Positions 7,049 to 12,990 of a DNA stretch of 13,017 nucleotides are shown here, in pieces (the stretch's first letter is position 1; each line of letters opens with the position of its first letter). The notes beneath the pieces were generated by a model. That model saw nothing but the letters and a program-made list of their open reading frames with translations. It was not told where the DNA came from and ran no database searches. This DNA is from Ruminococcus sp. UBA1780 (GTDB taxonomy: Bacteria > Bacillota > Clostridia > Oscillospirales > Ruminococcaceae), in assembly GCA_002315235.1 (NCBI GenBank), contig DCGK01000060.1, positions 1 through 13,017 on the forward strand, read 5' to 3'. The position numbers and the translations under genes are program-made.

Positions 7049-8520
7049 GTTTTAAACCGGTATTTAAACTTAACAGACAACCAGCCAGAAAGCGTTTTTC
7101 CAAGGATTCACTGCTGTACAGATGGATACTTAACAACTTTGCAATCCTGACACTCATCATGTTTGTAATAGCTTCCATACTGATTTACGGTGTACAGAGC
7201 TATTTCTACAGTTCAACCCAGCAGTATCTTACAGGAAAACTTCAGACAATAACAAGTGTGCTGAGCAAGTATTCAACCGATACAACCAAAAACTTTTCAT
7301 CCGAAGTCCGCAACATGGTTGAAACCTTTGCAGACAAGGACAAAATTGAACTGATGGCAATCAACACAAAAGGAAAGGTTGTAATCACTTCATCCGGTTT
7401 TTCTCCTGATGATTCGATTACTATGAATGACTACGATGATGCCATGGAAAAAAACAGTTTCGGAGTATGGAGAGGGCGCCTTGAAAACAACGAAAAAATA
7501 ATGGCAGTCTCATTCCCGGTCTCATCCAAGAATTCAGATTACTCTGCCATGCGTGTTGTTGTGTCGATGTCCGAAATTGACAGCATCATATCAGCACTGT
7601 CTCTTCTTATTATATTTGCATGCTCGCTTCCTCTGATGCCGCTGATTTATTCGGGACGATATTTTGTAGGGTCAATTGTACGTCCCGTTCAGAAGGTAAA
7701 CAGTGCAACCAAAAAGTTTGCAATGGGAAACTTCACAGAGAGAATTCCTATAGAATCAAACGACGAAATTGGCCAGCTCTGTGAATCAATCAACCACATG
7801 GCAGACGAGTTGGCAACTGCAGAAGCGATGAAAAACGAGTTTATTTCCTCAGTTTCACATGAACTCAGAACACCGCTGACTGCAATAAAGGGCTGGGCTG
7901 AAACGATAAACGCCGAGAACGACGAGGAAACAACAAGAAAAGGAATAAGAGTTATTGTAAGTGAGACAGAACGTCTTTCACAGATGGTTGAGGAGCTCCT
8001 TGACTTTTCCAGAATACAGAACGGCAAATTTACTCTGCAGATTTCAAAAATCGACATTCTTGCCGAACTGGAGGATGCAATACTGATTTATACGGAAAAG
8101 GCAAAGCACGAAAACACAACAATCAGCTACAACTCACCGGAAATGCTTCCGTTTATTTTCGGTGACAAAAACCGTCTGAGACAGGTATTTATCAATATTA
8201 TTGACAATGCCATAAAGTACTCGGCGGGGCCTGACCGCGAAAGCCATATAGAGATAAATGCCTCCCAGCTTAACGAGGATCATCTCTGTATAACCGTAAA
8301 GGACAACGGATGCGGTATAAAGGCCGCTGATCTTCCGAAAATCAAGACAAAATTCTTCAAGGCAAATCATACAAAAAGAGGTTCCGGTATCGGACTTGCT
8401 GTTGCAGATGAAATTATAACCATGCATCACGGCAGTCTGAACATAACCAGCGAGGAAAACGTTGGTACAACGGTTGAAATTATTCTTCCGACTGAAGCTT
8501 CTGCAAAATACATTAATTAA
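7045..8520 (+). CDS. Membrane sensor histidine kinase (HAMP-HisKA-HATPase)
   Basis: A 491-residue kinase paired with the preceding regulator (ATGA overlap at 7045-7048). Transmembrane helix 1 is about 29-50, an extracytoplasmic sensor region spans about 51-178, helix 2 is about 180-202, then a HAMP domain (about 203-260, with VRPVQKVNSATKKFAMGNF). The dimerisation domain has phospho-accepting H272 in SVSHELRTPL. The ATPase domain shows the N box NIIDNAIKYS (384-393), G1 box DNGCGI (420-425), F box KTKFFKA and G2 box GSGIGLAV (446-453). All catalytic motifs are intact. The sensor region is about 125 residues and fits a small PAS/Cache-like domain, but no ligand motif is clear. With a lipoprotein encoded first in the operon, input through a lipoprotein partner is plausible but unproven. 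Confidence 0.95.
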   Translation: MSFKPVFKLNRQPARKRFSKDSLLYRWILNNFAILTLIMFVIASILIYGVQSYFYSSTQQYLTGKLQTITSVLSKYSTDTTKNFSSEVRNMVETFADKDKIELMAINTKGKVVITSSGFSPDDSITMNDYDDAMEKNSFGVWRGRLENNEKIMAVSFPVSSKNSDYSAMRVVVSMSEIDSIISALSLLIIFACSLPLMPLIYSGRYFVGSIVRPVQKVNSATKKFAMGNFTERIPIESNDEIGQLCESINHMADELATAEAMKNEFISSVSHELRTPLTAIKGWAETINAENDEETTRKGIRVIVSETERLSQMVEELLDFSRIQNGKFTLQISKIDILAELEDAILIYTEKAKHENTTISYNSPEMLPFIFGDKNRLRQVFINIIDNAIKYSAGPDRESHIEINASQLNEDHLCITVKDNGCGIKAADLPKIKTKFFKANHTKRGSGIGLAVADEIITMHHGSLNITSEENVGTTVEIILPTEASAKYIN

Positions 8521-8532
8521 CAAGAGGTAATC

Positions 8533-9486
8533 ATGGGAAAAGAACTACACAAATCCAGAATCGGCGGACAGGCCCTCATTGAAGGCGTAATGATGAAGGG
8601 CGTCAGAACAGCTGCCATGGCATGCCGTCTTCCAGACGGTACAATTGATATCGAAACATGGGAGGAAAACAACGGCAAGGATGCTCCCTGGTACAAAAAA
8701 GCTCCTCTGATAAGAGGAAGCTTCAACTTTATATCTTCGCTCATATCAGGCTATAAATGCCTTATGAAGTCCGCTGAAAAACAGATGACTGAAGAAGACA
8801 GTGAGGAAGAGCTGACTGCGTTTGAAAAATGGCTTACAGACAAATTCGGAGAAAACCTCATGAGTGCAATGTCTGCAGTCGCAATGGTTATAGGTGTTGT
8901 CTTCAGTCTCTTTCTTTTTAAATTCATACCAACCATTCTTACCAAACCGCTTGAACAGATGACCGTGCTCAGAACAGCACTTGAGGGTATAATTAAAATA
9001 ATTATATTTGTCGGATATCTGTGGGCCACATCAAAAATGAAGGATATCAGACGAACATACGAGTATCATGGTGCAGAACATAAAACCATTGCATGTCTGG
9101 AAGCTCACGAAGAGCTTACAGTTGCAAACGTAAAAAAACACACCAGATTTCATCCAAGATGCGGAACAAGCTTTATTTTTATCACACTCTTTACAAGTAT
9201 TTTTGTATTCTGCTTTATTCCGCCGTTTACAGGATACAGCAAGGGAATGCGTATACTCCTGAGACTGGTTGTACAACTTGTTCTGCTTCCGCTTATTATC
9301 GGAATCGCCTATGAATTCATAAGACTTGCCGGCAGAAAAAACAATCTCTTTACACGTATACTGTCTGCTCCTGGTCTTCAGATCCAGCGCCTTACAACCA
9401 GAGAGCCTGATGACAGTCAGATTGAAGTTGCAATAGCTGCAATAAAGCCGTGCATACCTGAAAACCTGGAGGACGACGTTTGGTAA
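8533..9486 (+). CDS. DUF1385 family membrane protein (YqhQ-like)
   Basis: A 317-residue protein clearly of the DUF1385 family: N-terminal IGGQALIEGVMMKGVRTAAMA (10-30), and a conserved block with YHGAEHKTIACLEAHEEL (178-195) and FHPRCGTSFIF (206-216). The His, Glu and Cys residues there look like a metal or catalytic site. Likely membrane helices are about 113-137, 151-167, 212-232 and 242-264. The biochemical role of the family is not established. It commonly sits next to prmC in Clostridia, as here. ATG 8533 follows AAGAGGT (8522-8528), 12 nt after the kinase stop, and its end overlaps prmC by 7 nt. Confidence 0.92.
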   Translation: MGKELHKSRIGGQALIEGVMMKGVRTAAMACRLPDGTIDIETWEENNGKDAPWYKKAPLIRGSFNFISSLISGYKCLMKSAEKQMTEEDSEEELTAFEKWLTDKFGENLMSAMSAVAMVIGVVFSLFLFKFIPTILTKPLEQMTVLRTALEGIIKIIIFVGYLWATSKMKDIRRTYEYHGAEHKTIACLEAHEELTVANVKKHTRFHPRCGTSFIFITLFTSIFVFCFIPPFTGYSKGMRILLRLVVQLVLLPLIIGIAYEFIRLAGRKNNLFTRILSAPGLQIQRLTTREPDDSQIEVAIAAIKPCIPENLEDDVW

Positions 9487-10334
9487 CCGCAGGATCAGTT
9501 TATAACGATGTAAAAAAAGCCCTCTCAGAGGGCTCAGTTGAAAACTATATTTTCGAAGCCCGCTGCATTACAGGCCATGTCTTTAATATCAGTGCCGGCA
9601 GAGTAATTGCAAACCCGGATCTGACAGCTGACGATTCTGCAGCTGAACTCGCACTGAAACTGGCCGGAAAAAGAATTTCCGGATATCCTCTTCAGTATAT
9701 TCTTGAGGAATGGGAGTTTTTCGGACTTCCTTTCCGGGTTGGTGAAGGAGTCCTGATTCCGAGACAGGATACAGAAACTCTGGTTGAATGTGTTTTAAAC
9801 CACTATTCTGACGCAGAAGGCCTTCATATAGCCGATCTGTGCAGCGGCAGCGGCTGCATACCGGTTGCACTGGACAAATATCTCCGCTCTGCCAGCATAA
9901 GCGCTGTGGAGTATTCTGATGCGGCTCTCGCGTATCTTAACCGCAATATCGCATTAAACAGTTCATCCGTAAAAGCCGTCAGAGGTGATGTCCTGAGTCC
10001 GGAAACATGTCACATGTTCAGTGGTCTTGATATAATAACCTCCAACCCTCCATACCTTACTCCGGATGATATGAACCGTCTTCAGAAGGAAGTAATCTTT
10101 GAACCGGAAATGGCACTTGCCGGTGGAAATGACGGGTTATTATTCTACAGAACTATTACAGCAAACTGGAAACACTGTCTTAAACAAGGCGGCATGATAT
10201 TCTACGAAACAGGAATACATCAGGACACTGATGTTTCACAGATACTGGCCGAAAACGGGTTTACAGACATAAAGCAATGGCCGGATCTCTGCGGTGTAAA
10301 CAGAGTTGTATCCGGAGTTTACAACGGAAACTAA
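9480..10334 (+). CDS. prmC: Peptide chain release factor N5-glutamine methyltransferase
   Basis: A 284-residue SAM-dependent enzyme that methylates the Gln of the GGQ motif in release factors RF1 and RF2, tuning translation termination in the cytoplasm. Seen are the N-terminal helical substrate-binding domain (1 to about 85), IPRQDTETLVE (93-103), SAM motif I IADLCSGSGCIPVAL (117-131), and the catalytic NPPY (189-192), followed by FEPEMALAGGNDGL (207-220), diagnostic of PrmC/HemK. Length is normal. The start is TTG at 9480, 7 nt from GGAGG at 9468-9472, overlapping the DUF1385 stop by 7 nt, so it is translationally coupled. In many Firmicutes prfA lies alongside; it does not follow here, as the operon ends in a terminator. 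Confidence 0.96.
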   Translation: MVTAGSVYNDVKKALSEGSVENYIFEARCITGHVFNISAGRVIANPDLTADDSAAELALKLAGKRISGYPLQYILEEWEFFGLPFRVGEGVLIPRQDTETLVECVLNHYSDAEGLHIADLCSGSGCIPVALDKYLRSASISAVEYSDAALAYLNRNIALNSSSVKAVRGDVLSPETCHMFSGLDIITSNPPYLTPDDMNRLQKEVIFEPEMALAGGNDGLLFYRTITANWKHCLKQGGMIFYETGIHQDTDVSQILAENGFTDIKQWPDLCGVNRVVSGVYNGN

Positions 10335-10335
10335 C

Positions 10336-10374
10336 AAAGACCGTCAGCCTTGCAACCAAGGCTGACGGTCTTTT
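10336..10374 (+). terminator. Bidirectional terminator between prmC and the HTH gene
   Basis: A perfect 17-bp inverted repeat (10336-10352 with 10357-10373) with loop CAAC. Plus-strand reading ends in CTTTTCTG and minus-strand reading in CTTTGTTAGTTT, so it should end both converging transcripts, with stops at 10334 and 10383. Confidence 0.88.
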
Positions 10375-10382
10375 CTGTAGTT

Positions 10383-10982
10383 TTAAACTGATTCACTCTC
10401 CGAAGCTGTTTCCTTTTTATGAAACAGTCTCTTAAAGAGTCCTTTTTTCTCTTTTTCCTTCTCATTTGCATCAGTTGCAAGCAGTCTGAACTGTTCCTGT
10501 TCTGCACGGTGCAGCTGCTGCTGCTGATCAAGGAGCTTCTGAAGGTCAGCTATCTGCCTGTCCTTTGCTGAAAGCTGCTCCTGAAGCTGTTTATCCTTCA
10601 TGGAAAGCTGTTCCTGCATCTTTATGTGCTGGTCATTGTTGCTGTCCATAAGCTGCTTAATCTGCTGATCCTTTGAATTTATCTGTTCTGACAGCACCTT
10701 AAGGGTTGCATCAAAATATGATGCGAAAAGCGTGTTCTGTGCCTGTGCACTGATATCCTCGTAGATTCCGTCGCCTTCTGCAACGCTGTTCTGATTAACA
10801 GGTGCATCAGCAAAAAGTTCAAGTGCATCCCTGCTTATAAGCTTCATCTTTCCGTTATACTGAACAAACTTGTTTAAAGCACTGTCCGTCTGGTTTAAAC
10901 GTTTGTAAACCGCCTGAGTTGTTACATTTGCAAGCGTTGCAAATTCTTTAATGGTAACATACTGCTGTTCTGTTGATTCCAT
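10383..10982 (-). CDS. MerR-like HTH and coiled-coil protein, DUF536-like
   Basis: A 199-residue protein. The N terminus, YVTIKEFATLANVTTQAVYKRLNQ (8-31), is a MerR/excisionase-like helix-turn-helix, followed by a wing-like segment to about 60. Residues about 95-165 form a Gln/Lys/Asp-rich coiled coil with an 11-residue repeat of the form EQ-x3-KD-x-Q-(I/L)-x starting at 99, 124 and 135, leading into LQKLLDQQQQL (147-157). This layout matches DUF536-type proteins, found beside replication genes on Gram-positive plasmids. The tail KKGLFKRLFHKK (179-190) is basic and amphipathic and could touch membrane or DNA. ATG 10982 follows GGAGGG (10988-10993). The gene has a perfect promoter and lies beside a repeat-rich noncoding region it may bind. 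Family match is from memory of pattern, so moderate. Confidence 0.8.
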   Translation of the reverse strand: MESTEQQYVTIKEFATLANVTTQAVYKRLNQTDSALNKFVQYNGKMKLISRDALELFADAPVNQNSVAEGDGIYEDISAQAQNTLFASYFDATLKVLSEQINSKDQQIKQLMDSNNDQHIKMQEQLSMKDKQLQEQLSAKDRQIADLQKLLDQQQQLHRAEQEQFRLLATDANEKEKEKKGLFKRLFHKKETASESESV

Positions 10983-11009
10983 ATATTCCCTCCGCTTTTG
11001 TTTGACTTT

Positions 11010-11068
11010 GTTGTCAACTCTTCTTTAAACGATGTTCTTATTATAACTCTTTTTCAGCTGGTTGTCAA
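11010..11068 (-). promoter_or_regulatory. Paired GTTGTCAA sites flanking the HTH gene start of transcription
   Basis: GTTGTCAA occurs at 11010-11017 (leader) and again at 11061-11068 (spanning the -35 of the gene), 51 bp apart. The leader copy also forms an inverted repeat with TTGAC at 11002-11006. These look like operator half-sites through which the HTH protein might repress itself. Sequence repetition is seen; function is inference. Confidence 0.4.
11040..11068 (-). promoter_or_regulatory. Perfect consensus promoter of the DUF536-like gene
   Basis: On the minus strand, TTGACA (11068-11063), a 17-nt spacer, and TATAAT (11045-11040): exact sigma-A consensus. Predicted leader is about 50 nt. 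Confidence 0.88.
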
Positions 11069-11084
11069 TAGATTTTCATCACAT

Positions 11085-11275
11085 CCGGCAGGTTTATATT
11101 TCTCTCCAGCCTCGCAGATGCGCAGTTTACAGCCAGGTTTACAAATCAAATTAAACCTGTAAACCTGAGCATAGTTTGCATCCGTCGCAGTTTCGAGGTT
11201 TGCTTTTGATGGTTGCAACAAAGTTTAATCGACTGGTTGCATAGTTTAAAATAGCGTTGCAAACCGGTTGATTTT
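11085..11275. repeat. Iteron-like cluster of GTTTA/GTTGCA motifs
   Basis: About a dozen copies of a degenerate (G/A)GTTTA or GGTTGCA motif lie in 190 bp: 11091, 11124, 11136, 11173, 11197, 11211, 11222, 11235, 11243, 11255 and 11266, with inverted copies at 11151-11157, 11158-11165 and 11259-11265. CAGGTTTACA (11134-11143) and TGTAAACCTG (11158-11167) form a perfect 10-bp inverted repeat. GCATAGTTT repeats at 11169 and 11239. Several copies from 11211 to 11266 are spaced 8-13 bp, near one helical turn. This resembles a multimer binding site or a degraded plasmid-type origin. Confidence 0.45.
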
Positions 11276-11422
11276 GGAATATTTTTGTATTCTGACGTTC
11301 TCTTTCACTCTCCGGAGAACACCCGGCCGGAAAAGCCAGTGCAGAAACGAATGGAATTTTTATCATTATTATCGACTTTTTGTACGTTTCCGGACGTGAA
11401 ATTGGAAGAATTTCGGAAAAAA

Positions 11423-11462
11423 ATTACCTCTTAGGGCGAAAATATTACCTCTTAGGGCGAAA
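11423..11462 (+). repeat. 19-bp direct repeat, 21-bp period, abutting a promoter
   Basis: ATTACCTCTTAGGGCGAAA occurs perfectly at 11423-11441 and 11444-11462, so the two copies face the same side of the helix two turns apart. Each contains CCT-n3-AGG symmetry. The second copy ends 4 bp before the -35 box at 11466. This is the geometry of an activator or repressor binding tandem sites over a promoter. Confidence 0.8.
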
Positions 11463-11465
11463 CGG

Positions 11466-11494
11466 TTGATTGTATCTCAGATGTGAGTTATAAT
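11466..11494 (+). promoter_or_regulatory. Promoter of the 83-residue protein gene
   Basis: TTGATT (11466-11471), 17-nt spacer, TATAAT (11489-11494). The spacer carries a short inverted repeat, CTCA (11476-11479) and TGAG (11484-11487). Predicted leader is about 70 nt. Confidence 0.72.
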
Positions 11495-11572
11495 AAAGAC
11501 ACAGAAAACGCAAACAACAATCAAAAACACAGAAATATAAACACAACATTATTTTAACGGAGGAATAAAAAA

Positions 11573-11824
11573 ATGAAAACCATTTATAATGAAAGCTTAG
11601 GAAACACAAAACTTATCTACACAGCATTCAGCGAAAGGGATAAGGAAACAAACAGAAATGTATACGGAATTCTGGTAAGAGACAATACAACGCATACAGA
11701 AACTGTTCTTCACAGCTTCACAGCAAGAAAAGAACAGGCTATAGATTTTATCGAAACACTGGTAAGAAATATCGTACATCCGGATTTCGTTGCAGACATC
11801 GCAGAAGATTATCTGCTTGCATAA
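11573..11824 (+). CDS. Small conserved-looking protein of 83 residues, possibly DUF6514-like
   Basis: Starts at ATG 11573 behind GGAGG (11559-11563) with its own promoter and terminator, so a real single-gene unit. The protein is soluble: N-terminal beta-rich part containing NVYGILVRD (29-37) and TETVLHSFTARKEQAIDFIETLVRN (42-66), then HPDFVADIAEDYLLA (69-83). The pattern YGI, a helix after a Ser/Thr turn, then a Pro and a final VxDIxEDYL helix resembles the small DUF6514 proteins of Clostridia, but I recall this family only in outline, so treat the name as tentative. Its function is unknown. The tandem repeats upstream suggest conditional expression. Confidence 0.75.
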   Translation: MKTIYNESLGNTKLIYTAFSERDKETNRNVYGILVRDNTTHTETVLHSFTARKEQAIDFIETLVRNIVHPDFVADIAEDYLLA

Positions 11825-11857
11825 AGACATTATCAACTCCTTATTTTATAATATTTT

Positions 11858-11900
11858 AATAAATAAAGCAGGCTGATGATCGGAGCCTGCTTTATTTATT
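11858..11900 (+). terminator. Terminator of the 83-residue protein gene
   Basis: Perfect 17-bp inverted repeat: AATAAATAAAGCAGGCT (11858-11874) with its complement at 11884-11900 and a 9-nt loop. The GC core is followed by TTTATTTATT. The A-rich left arm makes it plausible in both directions. Confidence 0.88.
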
Positions 11901-12308
11901 GTATACTCATTGTAAAACAAGCCAGTTTAAGCTAAAAAGCCTGATGCAGATACTCAGATGTCAACAAATTAGTATAAATTTTCTGACAGCCGGCTGCAAT
12001 AAAAAACATCCTGAAATAACAGACCACGTATTTACGAAACTTAAAGGCACAGATATAATGAACACGGAAAACAAAATACAGAACAGGGAAAAACAATGAT
12101 AAAATCAGTCGAAATTATATCATAATATTAATAAAAAAAAACGGTGAGGCCTCCCATATATTTACAGTAGTGTTTTTCTGTATATTTTTCACTTGCATTT
12201 GTCTGAATACGCACAAATGGTTAATTATGGTTAATTATGGTTAAATATATATCAGCGTATTTATTTATGAATTCCTGATATCTGTCTGACTGTTCAGTAC
12301 ATAGTGTT
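11901..12308. other. Noncoding AT-rich stretch with short tandem repeats
   Basis: No frame here has a believable start, ribosome site and protein-like composition. It holds a nine-A run (12133-12141) next to the palindrome GAGGCCTC (12146-12153), and three tandem 10-bp units based on ATGGTTAATT (12217-12246). Read on the minus strand the A run becomes a U tract that could end a transcript coming from the 12309-12900 element. Confidence 0.5.
12217..12246 (+). repeat. Three tandem 10-bp repeats
   Basis: ATGGTTAATT at 12217 and 12227 exactly, then ATGGTTAAAT at 12237. The 10-bp period matches one helical turn; it could be slippage or a protein binding site. Confidence 0.75.
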
Positions 12309-12386
12309 TTAAAGTGATATTTTCGTTAGTATTTAGTATAACGCGCCGCAGACTTTACAGTCACCCTTGTCATTGCTGTTTCGTAG
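12309..12386 (+). repeat. Left arm of the long inverted repeat
   Basis: Pairs with 12830-12900. The first 15 bases (TTAAAGTGATATTTT) match the complement of the right end except the last base; the 28-bp core at 12344-12371 is exact. The left arm is longer by small insertions near 12332-12345. Confidence 0.92.
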
Positions 12387-12452
12387 TATCTATTGTTTAT
12401 GTTTGATAGTATTTTTGTTTTATATCCCATATTCTTTAAGTTACGGCAGTTT

Positions 12453-12575
12453 CGAGAGAGAACCCTCTTTAAGAGGGGAAAAAAATAAATCCAGCAAAAA
12501 TCGCCATTTTCCCCTCTTAAACGGTTTCCCTCTCGAGCTCTCCTTTCCCTCAAATCTCCCCTTTTGGCGATTTTT
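12453..12575. repeat. Internal hairpin with potential pseudoknot
   Basis: TTTAAGAGGGGAAAA (12468-12482) pairs exactly with 12507-12521, and CGAGAG (12453-12458) with CTCTCG (12530-12535) extends the helix. In the 24-nt loop, AAAAATCGCCA (12496-12506) is exactly complementary to TGGCGATTTTT (12565-12575), which would make an 11-bp pseudoknot stacked on the hairpin. Confidence 0.65.
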
Positions 12576-12621
12576 CTGCATTTGTCGATTCACATACTTT
12601 AACTAAGGAATTTCTATGGTG

Positions 12622-12657
12622 CGATTGTAATTCCGCAGCTTTCCTGAATTTCAATCG
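12622..12657. repeat. Internal stem-loop
   Basis: CGATTGTAATTC (12622-12633) and GAATTTCAATCG (12646-12657) pair over 12 positions with a single T-T mismatch, leaving a 12-nt loop. Confidence 0.7.
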
Positions 12658-12829
12658 TTCCTGGCTTTCTCCACTGAATAAGTAACTCTGATTGATGCAC
12701 ACGGCAGTTACTGTGTTGGCAAAACCTTAGCAGAGCTTTGCAGTCGCCCGCACTGAGCCGGCTTGTATAAATGACCATAACATTGTTAGATCAGACAACC
12801 CTGCACGGGATTAGGGATAACAAAAAGAG

Positions 12830-12900
12830 CTACGAAACGGCGAAGACAAGGGTGACTGTAAAGTCTGCGGCGTTATTTACTAACGTAAATATCACTTTAA
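12830..12900 (-). repeat. Right arm of the long inverted repeat
   Basis: Reverse complement of the left arm with a few substitutions and five fewer bases near 12872-12882. The inner end CTACGAAAC (12830-12838) matches the left arm at 12378-12386. Confidence 0.92.
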
Positions 12901-12903
12901 CTT

Positions 12904-12933
12904 AGTATACACATTTGCAAAATAACACTTCAA
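12904..12933 (-). promoter_or_regulatory. Possible promoter reading into the inverted-repeat element
   Basis: On the minus strand, TTGAAG (12933-12928), an 18-nt spacer, and TATACT (12909-12904) would start RNA near 12897, almost exactly at the right end of the element. The -35 is weak, so support is moderate. Confidence 0.4.
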
Positions 12934-12961
12934 AAAAATTTATATTTTTTTAAAAAAAGTA

Positions 12962-12990
12962 TTGACAAACGAACCAGACTGTAGTATAAT
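12962..12990 (+). promoter_or_regulatory. Perfect consensus promoter reading out of the window
   Basis: TTGACA (12962-12967), a 17-nt spacer, TATAAT (12985-12990), preceded by A and T tracts (12932-12959) like an UP element. RNA would start near 12997 and its first bases can form TTGTG-GGAAA-CACAA (13002-13016). The gene it serves lies beyond the window. Confidence 0.85.

Larger units (their letters stand above)
12309..12900. mobile_element. 592-bp noncoding element with long terminal inverted repeats (MITE-like or large structured RNA)
   Basis: The ends, 12309-12386 and 12830-12900, are near-perfect inverted repeats, including a 28-bp exact core (12344-12371 with 12845-12872). Both outer limits are TTAA, the form of a target duplication, although TTAA is self-complementary and so would also arise from symmetry alone. 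The interior has no protein gene but several strong local pairings: a 15-bp hairpin with a possible pseudoknot, and a stem at 12622-12657. Arm differences include two positions that become G-U pairs in plus-strand RNA, while an internal helix has one that becomes G-U only in minus-strand RNA, so strand is undecided. It could be a non-autonomous transposon or an ornate RNA of the ROOL/GOLLD size class; I cannot identify it as any named family. Confidence 0.5.

Noticed and set aside
11151..11366. 71-residue minus-strand frame
   Set aside because: It lies across the repeated-motif field, has no ribosome site, and its composition (Cys/Asn/Lys mix) is not protein-like.
11899..12099. 66-residue plus-strand frame, and tiny overlapping frames at 12058-12130
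   Set aside because: The TTG start sits in the tail of a terminator with no ribosome site; the internal ATG frames are only 9-13 codons. Nothing conserved is visible.
12217..12246. CRISPR array
   Set aside because: The units are 10 bp with no spacers; no cas genes are nearby.
12326..12606. Short frames on both strands inside the inverted-repeat element
   Set aside because: They follow the hairpin arms, lack ribosome sites and have low-complexity sequence.
12309..12900. Group I or group II intron
   Set aside because: I see no domain V-like GAGC/GAAA/GUUC hairpin, no intron-encoded protein, and no split gene around it; the long closing helix is unlike introns.
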